Positions 1 through 8,883 of a stretch of 64,000 nt of DNA are shown piece after piece (position 1 is the first letter of the stretch; every line of letters starts with the position of its first letter). The DNA lies in contig NZ_RSEJ01000005.1 in NCBI RefSeq assembly GCF_009910675.1, positions 157,264 through 221,263 of the forward strand. The letters run 5' to 3'. The notes below the pieces were generated by a model that was given only the letters and a program-made list of their open reading frames with translations, had not been told where the DNA came from and searched no databases. Made by a program: the position numbers and the translations under genes. Source of the stretch: Photobacterium alginatilyticum (GTDB lineage: Bacteria; Pseudomonadota; Gammaproteobacteria; Enterobacterales; Vibrionaceae).

Positions 1-1194
1 GGCAACCCGCGTATTGACGGCCGTGAAAAAGACATGGTTCGTGCACTAGATGTACGTACTGGTGTACTTCCTCGTACTCACGGTTCATCTCTGTTCACTC
101 GTGGTGAAACTCAGGCACTGGTTACCGCGACACTGGGTACCCAGCGTGATGCGCAAATCATCGATGGCCTAACTGGCGAGAAGAAAGATCACTTCCTGCT
201 ACACTACAACTTCCCTCCATACTGTGTTGGTGAAACGGGTTTTGTCGGTTCGCCTAAGCGTCGTGAAATTGGTCACGGTAAGCTGGCTAAGCGTGGTATT
301 GCAGCGGTAATGCCATCTGTTGACGAATTCCCGTACACAGTACGTGTGGTTTCTGAAATCACTGAATCAAACGGTTCATCTTCAATGGCGTCTGTTTGTG
401 GTACTTCTCTGGCTCTTATGGATGCTGGTGTGCCAATCAAAGCGTCTGTTGCTGGTATCGCAATGGGTCTTGTGAAAGAAGGCGATGATTTCGTTGTTCT
501 TTCTGACATCCTGGGTGACGAAGACCACCTTGGTGATATGGACTTTAAAGTAGCAGGTACTGACGACGGTATCACAGCGCTGCAGATGGATATCAAGATC
601 GAAGGTATCACCAAAGAAATCATGCAGATCGCTCTAAACCAGGCGAAAGGTGCGCGTAAGCACATCCTGAGCGTGATGGACGATGCAATCGGCACGCACC
701 GTGAAGATATCTCTGAGTTTGCTCCTCGCATCCACACCATGAAGATCAACCCAGAGAAGATCAAAGACGTTATCGGTAAAGGCGGTGCGGTTATCCGTGC
801 GCTAACTGAAGAGACTGGCACTACGATTGAAATCGAAGATGACGGTACCGTGAAGATTGCTGCGACTGAAGGAACTGCTGCGAAAGAAGCAATCCGTCGC
901 ATCGAAGAAATCACTGCCGACGTTGAAGTTGGTCGTATCTATACTGGTAAGGTTATGCGTATCGTTGACTTCGGTGCGTTTGTATCTGTTATCGGTACGA
1001 AGGAAGGTCTGGTACACATTTCTCAAATCGCTCAGGAGCGTATCGAGAAGGTTGCCGATCACCTAGAGATGGGCCAGGAAGTGAAGGTTAAAGTTCTTGA
1101 AATTGACCGTCAGGGCCGTATCCGTCTAAGCATGAAAGAAGCAGCCGCCGAGCAAGCACCGGCAGCCGCTCAAGACGAAAAGCCAGAAGCTTAA
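1..1194 (+). CDS. pnp: Polyribonucleotide nucleotidyltransferase (PNPase), 3' part
   Basis: The gene enters from the left edge already in frame, so only the last ~397 residues are present. PNPase degrades RNA 3'-5' phosphorolytically and is a core degradosome partner. Visible parts, in order, are the second RNase PH domain with the phosphate-binding SNGSSS stretch and the catalytic acidic segment (DMDFKVAGT then QMDIKIEG), a KH domain with the IGKGG loop, and an S1 domain starting at GRIYTGKV. The tail is Ala/Glu/Gln-rich. Synteny with the downstream nlpI matches E. coli. Codon use is strongly biased towards GGT, CGT and CTG, as expected for a highly expressed gene. Identification is essentially certain; the start lies outside the window. 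Confidence 0.98.
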   Translation, partial: GNPRIDGREKDMVRALDVRTGVLPRTHGSSLFTRGETQALVTATLGTQRDAQIIDGLTGEKKDHFLLHYNFPPYCVGETGFVGSPKRREIGHGKLAKRGIAAVMPSVDEFPYTVRVVSEITESNGSSSMASVCGTSLALMDAGVPIKASVAGIAMGLVKEGDDFVVLSDILGDEDHLGDMDFKVAGTDDGITALQMDIKIEGITKEIMQIALNQAKGARKHILSVMDDAIGTHREDISEFAPRIHTMKINPEKIKDVIGKGGAVIRALTEETGTTIEIEDDGTVKIAATEGTAAKEAIRRIEEITADVEVGRIYTGKVMRIVDFGAFVSVIGTKEGLVHISQIAQERIEKVADHLEMGQEVKVKVLEIDRQGRIRLSMKEAAAEQAPAAAQDEKPEA

Positions 1195-1220
1195 GTCTTT
1201 CTTCTAAAAGCATGTTATAA

Positions 1221-1244
1221 AGGGGGCTCTTCAGCCCCTTTTTT
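1221..1244 (+). terminator. Rho-independent terminator after pnp
   Basis: GC-rich stem (GGGGCT paired with AGCCCC) with a short loop followed by a run of six T, 27 bp after the pnp stop codon. Confidence 0.9.
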
Positions 1245-1357
1245 ATACTCATGAGTTACTTAGGCGGGTATTCGGCATCGATCGATAGCCGCCTTATTTG
1301 TATTGATGGTATAAGCTAGTAAGAAGACTCGTCAGTTTCACCTCAGGGAGAATTGCA

Positions 1358-2257
1358 TTGATTGCAAACAGGTTAACAATCGCATGCGTTGCGATGATTA
1401 TGGTGTTGGCTGGCTGTACGGCAGCCCCTCAGTCTAACTGGACCAATCCGCCGCTGGCGGTACCGTTCCAGCCAACGATTCAACAGCAGATCCAGCTGGC
1501 TCGTATTGATCAGTTACTAAAACGCAATGATCTTAATGACGACACCCTGGCACAAGTCTACTACGAGCGCGGTTTGTTGCACGACAGCATTGGTTTGCGT
1601 GATCTTGCCCGCCTTGACTTCAACCAGTCGCTGTCGCTTAAGCCTGATCAACCTGATGTCTTCAATATTCTGGGTGTGTATTTCACTCAGAGTGCGCACT
1701 TTGATGCGGCCTATGAGGCGTTTGATTCTACGCTCGAGCTGAACATCAGCCACCCGTTTGCTCAGCGCAACCGGGGCATTGCCCTATATTACGGCGGGCG
1801 CTACGAGCTGGCCCATGAAGATCTTATTGCCCACTACCAGCAGAATGTGAACGACCCCTACCGGGTGATCTGGCTGTACCTCGTTGACTTGGAACGAGAG
1901 CCCGAGACGGCCAAAGATAAGCTGAAACGCCGCTATGACGTTAGCGACAAGCAGGACTGGGGGTGGCAAATTGTCAGGATGTATATCGGCGAGCTTACCG
2001 AGAGCGAGCTGCTTGCACAGATCACCGCCGAAAGTGAAGACAACGACATGCTGGCCCAGCGCTTGACCGAAGCGTATTTCTACATGGCCAAGCTGTATCA
2101 CTACAACAAAGATTTCCAGGCTGCGTTGATGCTGTATAAACTGGCGCTTGCCGGTAATGTCTACGAGTTTGTCGAGCATCGGTTCTCGCTGCTGGAGCTC
2201 AGCCGCCTGATGGCAGAAGCTAGTGTCGAGCAGCCGGTTGCTGCTGGTGATAGCTAA
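1358..2257 (+). CDS. nlpI: Lipoprotein NlpI, TPR protein
   Basis: Outer-membrane lipoprotein with tetratricopeptide repeats; in E. coli it acts as an adaptor for the protease Prc and for murein endopeptidases. The 299 residues match the family length (about 294). A lipoprotein signal peptide ends in the lipobox LAGC with the lipidated Cys at position 20, and TPR-like helices cover roughly 60-280 (for example YERGLLHDSIGLRDLARLDF, then the AFDSTLELN segment). The chosen start is TTG at 1358, preceded by CAGGGAG with 7 nt spacing; no ATG lies nearby in frame before the signal peptide. It sits directly after pnp as in enterobacteria and has its own terminator. Confidence 0.95.
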   Translation: MIANRLTIACVAMIMVLAGCTAAPQSNWTNPPLAVPFQPTIQQQIQLARIDQLLKRNDLNDDTLAQVYYERGLLHDSIGLRDLARLDFNQSLSLKPDQPDVFNILGVYFTQSAHFDAAYEAFDSTLELNISHPFAQRNRGIALYYGGRYELAHEDLIAHYQQNVNDPYRVIWLYLVDLEREPETAKDKLKRRYDVSDKQDWGWQIVRMYIGELTESELLAQITAESEDNDMLAQRLTEAYFYMAKLYHYNKDFQAALMLYKLALAGNVYEFVEHRFSLLELSRLMAEASVEQPVAAGDS

Positions 2258-2283
2258 GGCGAAACCAAGGTAAAAAGACAAAG

Positions 2284-2312
2284 AAAAGCCGCGTCATCAG
2301 ACGCGGCTTTTT
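2284..2312 (+). terminator. Rho-independent terminator after nlpI
   Basis: Stem AAAGCCGCGTC/GACGCGGCTTT with a four-base loop and a following T run. The A-tract on the other side lets it also serve the convergent ubiV. Confidence 0.92.
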
Positions 2313-2336
2313 GTTTGGGTCATAACGGCAAGGACA

Positions 2337-3212
2337 TTATGCGATATCGAGTCCGGCCAGGTTATGCCAGTAACCGTTGCACTGGTGGCCGCCTGCCAGT
2401 TTGTGCTGCGTGGCACCTTGCTCGTTGCTGCGGAAGGTGTCAATCAGCGGCAGGGTCTCGTTGCCTAATGGGCTGAGACGTACCACATCGACCAGGTTAT
2501 CCATGCTCTTGAGATCGTTGATCAGGTTATAGCAGTAGCCGGACTGGGTCTGGATACCGTTGAGGGTAAAGACCTTCTGCGACTCCTGGCTGTTGACGGT
2601 GATCCCGGTTGGATACTTGATGCAGCAGGTTTCGCAATCGTCCTTGGCACGGTCCTCGGCACGGGCGGTAAAGCAACGGGCCGAGTAGGCCAGCGGCAGG
2701 TAGCCGTAGCTGAAAACCTCGGTCTCGAACTGATCACGAATGCCCATTTTCTCGCACTCGTTAACCACATTCTGGAGCCAGTCACGGGACAGCTCGACAG
2801 GCATGCACCAGCGAACCATGCCTTTTTTCAGGAACAGGTTCAGGGTCTGGGCATTGTAGCAGTTGACTGCCGGCCCCACGACAAACGGTATGCCTTTCTC
2901 GTGCGCCATCTGAATGGCGGAGACATCGTTGGCCTCGATGATGAAGTCACCGTTATCAATGTACTTTTTCATTACATTGACCTCGCTTGGCGCCTCCAGC
3001 AGTGCCATGGTCGACAGTACGACCTGCTTGCCCGTGGCCGAGATATCCCTGGCGATATCAAGCCAATGGGCCGGGCGCATTTCACGACGCTTGGAGCAGA
3101 CCGTCTCACCCAGGTAGACAATATCGGTATTGGTTTCTTTGACCTGCTGGTAGAAGTTCTCGACATCCGGCTTTGACCAGAAGTAAAGGAGCGGGCCTAG
3201 TGAATATTTCAT
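2337..3212 (-). CDS. ubiV: UbiV, O2-independent ubiquinone hydroxylation protein (U32 family)
   Basis: Partner of UbiU in the heterodimer that, with UbiT, supports oxygen-independent hydroxylation of the ubiquinone ring. It is a peptidase-U32-fold protein carrying a 4Fe-4S cluster. Cysteines at 39, 180, 193 and 197 correspond to the cluster ligands reported for E. coli UbiV (YhbV), and C196 is an additional neighbour. The start is the ATG at 3212 (MKYSLGPLLYFW), giving 291 residues, equal to the family length; an upstream in-frame extension would read through the end of ubiU and is not credible. Only 11 nt separate it from the ubiU stop, so the two are co-transcribed. Confidence 0.95.
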   Translation of the reverse strand: MKYSLGPLLYFWSKPDVENFYQQVKETNTDIVYLGETVCSKRREMRPAHWLDIARDISATGKQVVLSTMALLEAPSEVNVMKKYIDNGDFIIEANDVSAIQMAHEKGIPFVVGPAVNCYNAQTLNLFLKKGMVRWCMPVELSRDWLQNVVNECEKMGIRDQFETEVFSYGYLPLAYSARCFTARAEDRAKDDCETCCIKYPTGITVNSQESQKVFTLNGIQTQSGYCYNLINDLKSMDNLVDVVRLSPLGNETLPLIDTFRSNEQGATQHKLAGGHQCNGYWHNLAGLDIA

Positions 3213-3223
3213 CGTGTTTTCCT

Positions 3224-4231
3224 TTATTGCCACTTGCGGTGATACGCGCCGAGGGTCGTCTGTTTGCCTTCGGACACATTGCCCAGACAGGCGTTCCACG
3301 CCGGATCGACGCTGTAGCCTTCCGGATCAGCCAGATAGCGATCGATAGCCGCGCGCCAGGTACGGGTTACCTGCTCAACATAGGCAGGGCTGCGCTGGCG
3401 GCCTTCAATTTTCACCGAGGCAATATTGGCTTTGAACAGTTCTGGCAGGATCTCCAGGGTATTGAGGCTGGTTGGCTCTTCCAGCGCGTGATAGCGTCTG
3501 CTCTCGCCCTCGAAGTCCACTTCGAAGCGTCCCTTGCACAAGGTAGGGTAGCCGGCGTTCTCACCTGCTTCGTAACGGTCGATCAATACGTCGTTGAGGC
3601 GAGATTCCAGCCCTTGGGAGGTTTCCTGCCAGCGGACAAATTTCGCCGGCGAGCAGGCACCGACGGTATTCGGCGACTCGCCGGTCATGTAGGAGGACAG
3701 GTAGCAGCGTCCCTCAGACATGATGCAGAGGCTCCCGAAGGCAAATACTTCCAGTTGCATATCGGTGTTACGGGCCAGCTGTTTGACCTGATGGATCGAC
3801 AGCACGCGGGGCAGCACGACACGCTTGACGTTGAAGTTCTGCTGGTAGAAATCGATCGCGGCGGTATTGGTTGCCGATGCCTGTACCGAGAGGTGCAGCT
3901 CAAGGTCCGGGTAGGTGGTTGCCGCGTAGTCCAGTACCGCTATATCAGCCACAATCAGGGCATCTACCCCCATCGCAGCAGCATTGTCAACGGCACGTTT
4001 CCAGCGCTCGAAGCCGTCCGGATGAGCGAAGGTGTTGAGCGCAACATGCAGTTTGCGGTTGTGATCTTTCACATACTGCACGGCTTTTTCGAGTTTTCTG
4101 CCTGTAAAATTTAGACCTGCAAAGTGGCGGGCATTGGTGTCATCCTTAAAGCCGATATACACGGCATCCGCACCGTTATCAATGGCAGTTTTCAGCGCCG
4201 GAAGGTTACCGGCGGGGCAAAGTAGCTCCAT
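3224..4231 (-). CDS. ubiU: UbiU, O2-independent ubiquinone hydroxylation protein (U32 family)
   Basis: First gene of the ubiUV unit. The N-terminus MELLCPAGNLPALKTA is the U32 family signature. Counting from ATG 4231, cysteines fall at 169, 176, 193 and 232, the four cluster-ligand positions described for E. coli UbiU (YhbU). Length is 335 residues (331 in E. coli). In the cell UbiU-UbiV form a heterodimer with two 4Fe-4S clusters and need UbiT. The longer reading frame with 14 extra N-terminal residues is not used by the family. Upstream DNA contains an FNR-like sequence, consistent with anaerobic induction known for the E. coli genes. Confidence 0.95.
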   Translation of the reverse strand: MELLCPAGNLPALKTAIDNGADAVYIGFKDDTNARHFAGLNFTGRKLEKAVQYVKDHNRKLHVALNTFAHPDGFERWKRAVDNAAAMGVDALIVADIAVLDYAATTYPDLELHLSVQASATNTAAIDFYQQNFNVKRVVLPRVLSIHQVKQLARNTDMQLEVFAFGSLCIMSEGRCYLSSYMTGESPNTVGACSPAKFVRWQETSQGLESRLNDVLIDRYEAGENAGYPTLCKGRFEVDFEGESRRYHALEEPTSLNTLEILPELFKANIASVKIEGRQRSPAYVEQVTRTWRAAIDRYLADPEGYSVDPAWNACLGNVSEGKQTTLGAYHRKWQ

Positions 4232-4278
4232 ATTATTATTTCTACCAGTGTGGGAATAAAAGTGATGGAGCAAATAGT

Positions 4279-4297
4279 AGGGGGCTTAGTGCCCCCT
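4279..4297 (-). other. GC-rich hairpin in the ubiUV 5' leader
   Basis: Perfect stem AGGGGGC/GCCCCCT around a 5-nt loop, 48 bp upstream of ubiU and 77 bp downstream of the GGDEF-EAL stop. On the minus strand it is not followed by a clean T run (ACTATTTG follows). It could be a weak terminator for the upstream gene or a leader structure of ubiUV. Confidence 0.6.
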
Positions 4298-4321
4298 TGT
4301 TTTGATGTCAGGCAGGTTTTG

Positions 4322-4335
4322 TTGATTTAGGACAA
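4322..4335 (-). promoter_or_regulatory. Candidate FNR box upstream of ubiUV
   Basis: TTGAT-TTAG-GACAA matches the FNR palindrome TTGATnnnnATCAA at 8 of 10 positions. It lies 91 bp upstream of the ubiU start. A TACTAT -10-like hexamer on the minus strand at 4279-4274 would place this box near -61. The sequence match is seen; regulation is inferred from the E. coli ubiUV system. Confidence 0.45.
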
Positions 4336-4374
4336 CTTTTTTCTCTAGCTTTTATAACCATAAAGTGGTAGTGC

Positions 4375-6414
4375 TTAGTCCTTGTGGCGGCTGTGCTTGA
4401 GCAAAATGGCATCCAGCTCATTTTTCGGCAGCGGCTTGTAGAAATGGAACCCCTGGATATAGTCGCAATTGAGGTTCGACAGCAAGGTCGCCTGCTGACG
4501 GGTCTCGACCCCTTCCGCCACAATACTCATGCTCAGCGCCTTTCCGAGGTTGATAATGTTCTCGATGAGCGTGACCTGCTTGGGGATGGTCTCGATGTCT
4601 TTGATAAACGCCCGGTCGATCTTCAGTTCGTCGAGCGGGAAGCGTGCCAGGTAGGACAGGGAAGAGTAGCCGGTACCGAAGTCATCGATCGAGAGGGCAA
4701 AACCCTGCTTCTTGATGGCATTGAGCATTTGGATAGTATGCTCGCCGTCGCTCATGACGGCACTTTCGGTAAGCTCGAACGTAATGTCATTGGGGTTGAT
4801 CCCGGTAGCCTTCTTTAGCTTCTCAACAAAGCTGATCAGGTTCGGGTTACCAAATTGCTGCGGTGACAGGTTGATGGCCACCCGGCCGGACAGCAGACCC
4901 TGCTGCTTCCATTTGCGTACCGTGGTGAAAACTTCTCTCATCACGACCTGGCCGAGCTGCTCAATCATGCCGGAGCGCTCCGCGACCGGGATAAACTGTG
5001 CCGGGCTGATATAGCCTTCTACCGGATGTTTCCAGCGTACCAGGGCTTCGGCACCGTCGATGGCATAGTCTTTGGCATTGACCTTTGGCTGGTACCAGAC
5101 CTCCAGGCCATTTTGCTGCAGCGCTTTTTGCAACTCGATTTCCAGCCATAGTTGCATCCGGGCTTCTTTGTTCATTTCCTCGCTGAACTTGACCAGACGG
5201 TTGCGACCACGGTTCTTGGCCTCGTACATCGCGGTATCGGCATTTTGCAACAGAATACGGGCATCGTTACCGTCGCCCGGGTAGGTCACCATGCCTATCG
5301 AGCAGGCCAGATGCTTGCTGAAGTGGTGCAGATCAAAGGGCTGGTTGATCAGCGCGATGATCTGCTGCGAAATCAACTCGCCGCTGCGGTCATGCTCGGG
5401 TTCCTGCAGGATGATGGCAAACTCGTCGCCGCTCAGGTGGCCGATAATGGCGCTATCCGGCAGCAGGCGGCGCAGGCGCAGGGAGATCTCCTGCAGTACC
5501 CGGTCACCGATGTGGTGGCCAAGGGAATCATTGATATTTTTAAAGTTATCAAGATCAAGGTACAGCATCACCAGCGGGGATTCGTTGTTGATCAACTGCT
5601 CCAGCCGGCGGCTGAAACCGTGGCGGTTATAGAGCCCGGTGAGCGGGTCGGTTTGGACAAGCTGTTCAACCTGGCCCTGTTGGACTGCGCGCTCGGAGGT
5701 GTCCTGCAGCAGAATAAGTTTTGCCGGGGCACCCAGCAGGGTGATATCCGACGATGATACCTGCAGGGCCTTGTCGGTGCTGCAGCGAGGGCTGGTCTGG
5801 CACTTTCGCTGCTCGTTCTTGCCCAGCTGGTTGATCTGCTCGCCCAGAATGCGCTGGCTGCTACTATCTATCAGCAGCCGTCCCAGCTCTTCGCCGATGA
5901 GATCCCGCGGGGATTCAAAACCCAGCATATCGGCGGCGGTCTGGTTGGCCGAGATGATGATCTCTCCCTCGATCAGACAACTGCCGTCGGTGATTAATTC
6001 ATTGAGCTGGTTGAGTTGGTGCTCCAGTTCGGCCAGTGAATTGACCAGAACCTGGCGCTCCGAGGTATCGGCAGAGTGCAGCACGATATAGGGAATATCG
6101 CCAATCTGATCTTTGAGCGGAGCCAGGCTGAAATGCATGCTGGTATCATGACGGTTGTCGTTCAGTACCACCTCGCCTTCGACGGATTCGCCATTGAATG
6201 CACGCTCGTAATAGGGACGCAGGGAGTCATAGAATGCCTGACCCAGAATGTCTTTGTCGTTCTGGCCTACTAATTCTTCGCGCTCCAGCCCGCTAATCTC
6301 GCAATAGCGATTGTTGACGACCAGGTAGTTATGATCCGGATCTAGCACTGCAAACAGAAAAGGGCTGTTATCGGTCAGCAGCGGAAACCAGTAGTTGAGT
6401 TGCTCAGTCGGCAT
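4375..6414 (-). CDS. PAS-PAS-GGDEF-EAL cyclic-di-GMP signalling protein
   Basis: Cytoplasmic 679-residue protein with no obvious membrane segment. A PAS domain (about 10-120) is followed by a second PAS-like region (about 130-240), a GGDEF domain (250-410) and an EAL domain (425-670). The GGDEF motif reads SGDEF at 328-332, and no RxxD inhibitory site precedes it at the usual distance. The EAL domain looks complete: EAL at 456-458, a conserved Asn in INLSPQQF, FELTES, IDDFGTG at 576-582, LKID and AEGVET. It is therefore most likely a phosphodiesterase; cyclase activity of the Ser variant is possible but uncertain. It is transcribed towards ubiUV and sits between ubiU and ubiT, which are adjacent and divergent in E. 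coli. Confidence 0.92.
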   Translation of the reverse strand: MPTEQLNYWFPLLTDNSPFLFAVLDPDHNYLVVNNRYCEISGLEREELVGQNDKDILGQAFYDSLRPYYERAFNGESVEGEVVLNDNRHDTSMHFSLAPLKDQIGDIPYIVLHSADTSERQVLVNSLAELEHQLNQLNELITDGSCLIEGEIIISANQTAADMLGFESPRDLIGEELGRLLIDSSSQRILGEQINQLGKNEQRKCQTSPRCSTDKALQVSSSDITLLGAPAKLILLQDTSERAVQQGQVEQLVQTDPLTGLYNRHGFSRRLEQLINNESPLVMLYLDLDNFKNINDSLGHHIGDRVLQEISLRLRRLLPDSAIIGHLSGDEFAIILQEPEHDRSGELISQQIIALINQPFDLHHFSKHLACSIGMVTYPGDGNDARILLQNADTAMYEAKNRGRNRLVKFSEEMNKEARMQLWLEIELQKALQQNGLEVWYQPKVNAKDYAIDGAEALVRWKHPVEGYISPAQFIPVAERSGMIEQLGQVVMREVFTTVRKWKQQGLLSGRVAINLSPQQFGNPNLISFVEKLKKATGINPNDITFELTESAVMSDGEHTIQMLNAIKKQGFALSIDDFGTGYSSLSYLARFPLDELKIDRAFIKDIETIPKQVTLIENIINLGKALSMSIVAEGVETRQQATLLSNLNCDYIQGFHFYKPLPKNELDAILLKHSRHKD

Positions 6415-6617
6415 TGAAAGTGCGTATATCCGTATCCGTTGCCCTCCGGCAGGGAGGAGCCGTAAATTAAGTGCTATGTACTATAACCTGTGATAATGCC
6501 GTAATTCCAAACTTTGCGTTCAGAGAAGCGTTTTTTTTGACTCAAGGCATGAAAAGCTCCCCCATAATTGCCATACAATCAGTCAATAATTGCGACAGAG
6601 ACAGGAAAAATAAGACA

Positions 6618-7139
6618 GTGATTGCTCAACTACGAAAGCACATGGTGCAATACGGCCCGGCTCTGATCCGCGTGCCAGCCCAAATGACCCCGTTTGCCAT
6701 TCAGAAAAAAGTGATGCTTGATGGTCTGGCGATGGTGTTTAAAGAAGCGCTGGAAGATGGTGATTTTGAGTTCCTGGAAGATCGCTGGCTAAAGGTTGAG
6801 GTCAGAGATCTTGGTCTGCGCTGGTATATCAGCTACCAGGATGAGCAGTTGGTCGTCTCGGAGCATGCTGAACAGGAAGATGTCAGTTTCAGCGGCGAAT
6901 GTAATGACTTGGTATTAATTGCCGCGCGCAAGGAAGATCCTGATACACTCTTCTTCCAGCGTCGCCTTCGCATCGAAGGGGATACCGAGTTGGGACTGGA
7001 AGTAAAGAACTTGATGGACAGTATTGATCTTGAGCTGCTTCCGGCCCCGGTTAAATTTGTTTTGCAGCAGTCAGCAGACTTCATCCAGAAAGGGATGCAG
7101 GACATGGCGGCTGATAAAGAGGTCATTAATGCTCATTAG
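6618..7139 (+). CDS. ubiT: UbiT, SCP2-domain ubiquinone accessory factor
   Basis: SCP2-like lipid-binding protein required with UbiUV for anaerobic ubiquinone synthesis, thought to bind ubiquinone intermediates. The start chosen is GTG 6618, preceded by AGGAAAA at 6603-6609; this gives 173 residues, the E. coli YhbT length (174). The frame is open further upstream to 6471, but that would add 49 residues absent from the family. The sequence shows the SCP2 core: FAIQKKVMLDGLAMVFKEAL, then LRWYISY, FSGECNDLVLIAARKEDPDTLFFQRRLRIEGDTELGLEVK (quoted here as separate pieces of one region) and a C-terminal amphipathic helix. It overlaps yhbS by 11 bp. Confidence 0.9.
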   Translation: MIAQLRKHMVQYGPALIRVPAQMTPFAIQKKVMLDGLAMVFKEALEDGDFEFLEDRWLKVEVRDLGLRWYISYQDEQLVVSEHAEQEDVSFSGECNDLVLIAARKEDPDTLFFQRRLRIEGDTELGLEVKNLMDSIDLELLPAPVKFVLQQSADFIQKGMQDMAADKEVINAH

Positions 7140-7632
7140 AACAGAAGCGCCGGCAGATATTCTTCCTATCGACAGTTTGCTGAAAGCCGTATTTGACACC
7201 GAGGCGGAAGCAAACCTGGTGATGAAGCTGCGTGAAAATGGTCACCGGACTCTGTCCTTGGTGGCATGCAGTGATGACGGCGAGTTGATTGGCCACCTGT
7301 TTTTCAGCCCGGTCACGGTTGATGGACAGGATAGTAACTGGCAGGGGCTGGCACCGCTGGCCGTGAAGCCGGAATACCAGCGACAAGGTATTGGCCAGGC
7401 GCTGATGGAAGAGGCTAAGAGCATATTGGCTGAGCTGGGATACCCGGTGACTGTCGTGCTGGGCCACAGCGATTATTATCCGAAGGCTGGCTTTGTCAAA
7501 GCCTCTGAGCACGGGCTGAGCTGTAGCTGGTCGGTGCCGGATGAGGCGTTCATGGTGCTGGAGCTGGTTCCGGATTCTCTGGCCGGTATTACCGGGCTGG
7601 TGGAATACTGTGCGGAATTTTCCGAGCTCTGA
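7129..7632 (+). CDS. yhbS: YhbS-like GNAT N-acetyltransferase
   Basis: GNAT family acetyltransferase of 167 residues, equal in length to E. coli YhbS. The acetyl-CoA binding motif is visible as VKPEYQRQGIGQALM, followed by LGHSDYYPKAGF. The start ATG 7129 lies inside the ubiT stop region (11 bp overlap), as in the E. coli yhbT-yhbS arrangement, so translational coupling with ubiT is likely. The substrate is not known to me. A strong terminator follows. Confidence 0.92.
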   Translation: MLIRTEAPADILPIDSLLKAVFDTEAEANLVMKLRENGHRTLSLVACSDDGELIGHLFFSPVTVDGQDSNWQGLAPLAVKPEYQRQGIGQALMEEAKSILAELGYPVTVVLGHSDYYPKAGFVKASEHGLSCSWSVPDEAFMVLELVPDSLAGITGLVEYCAEFSEL

Positions 7633-7656
7633 TCCCGGCAGGTTCTGAGCCCGTCA

Positions 7657-7681
7657 AATACCACCTGCGGGTGGTATTTTT
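7657..7681 (+). terminator. Rho-independent terminator after yhbS
   Basis: Ten-base perfect arms AAATACCACC/GGTGGTATTT around a TGCG loop, followed by T-rich sequence. Confidence 0.9.
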
Positions 7682-7783
7682 ATTGGTCCTGAAAATATTC
7701 GGATACCGATGGCTCTATTTCGTCACATGATCTGGTAGGATCGCCTGCCGAAGTGATGCCACCAGACAGAAAATGGTAATACG

Positions 7784-8185
7784 ATGAATCAGAGAGATAT
7801 ACAGGTATTGCAGGAGATGGGCCTGACTTACTGGCAGGTAAGGAAGCCGTCCTTTTTTCCTGATATGCAAGTACCTGTGATTGACCTTCCGGAGACTTGT
7901 AAGCTGCTGTTTGTCTGTTCAGAGGCGCTGGATGAGCATGACCGCTGGCTCTTTGGCCGGATCCTGAAGAGTATGAAGCTGGCTCCCGAGCAGGCGCTGT
8001 TACTTCCTCCTCAGGCGCTGGACCAGGTCCGTGAACATCATTTGACGTGGTGCTGGCTGGCCGGATGCCAGGCGGCGCACCCGGCAGGGTGTCAGTTGCT
8101 GACATCAGTATCACTGAAGCAAATGCATACCAACCCAGCAAGCAAGAAAGCCTTATGGCAGCAGATTTGTTCTTATGACTCATAA
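7784..8185 (+). CDS. holD: DNA polymerase III psi subunit
   Basis: The psi subunit bridges the clamp loader and the chi subunit/SSB. The 133-residue protein has the weakly conserved HolD pattern: N-terminal RDIQVLQEMGLTYWQVRKP, then LLFVCSEALDEHDRWLFGRIL, and a late WCWLAGC. Its position immediately upstream of rimI with an 11-bp overlap is the enterobacterial and Vibrio holD-rimI arrangement, which carries much of the assignment because psi sequences diverge quickly. The start ATG 7784 is preceded by sequence with only a weak ribosome-binding site (GGTAATACG). Confidence 0.9.
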   Translation: MNQRDIQVLQEMGLTYWQVRKPSFFPDMQVPVIDLPETCKLLFVCSEALDEHDRWLFGRILKSMKLAPEQALLLPPQALDQVREHHLTWCWLAGCQAAHPAGCQLLTSVSLKQMHTNPASKKALWQQICSYDS

Positions 8186-8621
8186 AATTGTTCCCTTAGT
8201 CGCACACCATCTCGATGACGTCTGGCGTATCGAGCAGGCTGCTCATGCGTTTCCCTGGGCAGAATCGATGATCCGCAAAGCACCGGGCAAGATTGCCGCC
8301 AATTTTGTCCTTGAGATCGACGGGCAGACGGTAGGCTACTGTTTTGGCCAGAATGTGGCGGGCGAGGCGACGTTGCTCAACATTGCCGTTGATCCTGCCT
8401 GCCAGGGCAAGGGGTACGGCAAGATATTGCTGGAAGGCTTTATCGAACAGCTCTCGGCCATGAATGCCGAGGAAATCTGGCTCGAAGTCAGGGCCAGCAA
8501 TGCCCGTGCCTACCAGTTATACGAAGCGGTCGGCTTCAATGAGATCAACCGCCGGATCGGCTACTACCCGGCCGAAACCGGACGCGAAGACGCCCTGATC
8601 ATGACCTATCTGATCATGTAG
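8175..8621 (+). CDS. rimI: Ribosomal protein S18 N-alpha-acetyltransferase RimI
   Basis: GNAT enzyme that acetylates the N-terminus of ribosomal protein S18. The length is 148 residues, as in E. coli. The acetyl-CoA motif is NIAVDPACQGKGYGKILL, and the family C-terminal segment LEVRASNARAYQLYEAVGF, then RIGYYP, is intact. It overlaps the end of holD, which implies translational coupling. Confidence 0.96.
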   Translation: MTHKIVPLVAHHLDDVWRIEQAAHAFPWAESMIRKAPGKIAANFVLEIDGQTVGYCFGQNVAGEATLLNIAVDPACQGKGYGKILLEGFIEQLSAMNAEEIWLEVRASNARAYQLYEAVGFNEINRRIGYYPAETGREDALIMTYLIM

Positions 8622-8666
8622 CCGCTCTCGATGGGCCAGGTACTTGAATCAGCACCGTGTTACTGC

Positions 8667-8695
8667 TGTTTCTTTCTGCGGAGTTTGCGTATAAT
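8667..8695 (+). promoter_or_regulatory. Candidate promoter for prfC
   Basis: A perfect TATAAT at 8690-8695 is preceded by TG two bases further upstream; the -35 region (TGTTTC at 8667-8672) is poor. It would give a ~220-nt leader before prfC that includes the two hairpins at 8804-8883. Confidence 0.4.
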
Positions 8696-8803
8696 TCCGC
8701 CATCTTTCAGGCTCCACTAGTCAACGATCATGCTGCGTAGGATAGAGGCAAACATGTAATTCACTGTAATTAAATCACCCTTTGTTTCTGCCTTGCAGAT
8801 GAT

Positions 8804-8883
8804 GGAACCCGGCTGGGTCTCGCAGCGGGACTTGGTTCCGGTCTACTTATTTGGAGCCGGGTAGCTCACGCTTGATGGGCTAC
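8804..8883 (+). other. Structured 5' leader of prfC (two hairpins)
   Basis: First hairpin: outer arms GGAACC (8804-8809) and GGTTCC (8834-8839), with an inner stem GTCTCGC/GCGGGAC. Second hairpin: GTAGC (8861-8865) with GCTAC (8879-8883) and inner TCA/TGA. The 302-bp gap between rimI and prfC is otherwise without a gene. The function is unknown; a cis-regulatory leader or a small RNA are both possible. Confidence 0.5.

Noticed and set aside
273..914. Long open frame on the minus strand opposite pnp
   Set aside because: Shadow of a codon-biased gene; Ser/Arg-rich translation with no domain.
3173..4114. 313-codon plus-strand frame opposite ubiU/ubiV
   Set aside because: Both ubiU and ubiV show complete iron-sulfur ligand sets in the other strand; the frame has no recognisable features.
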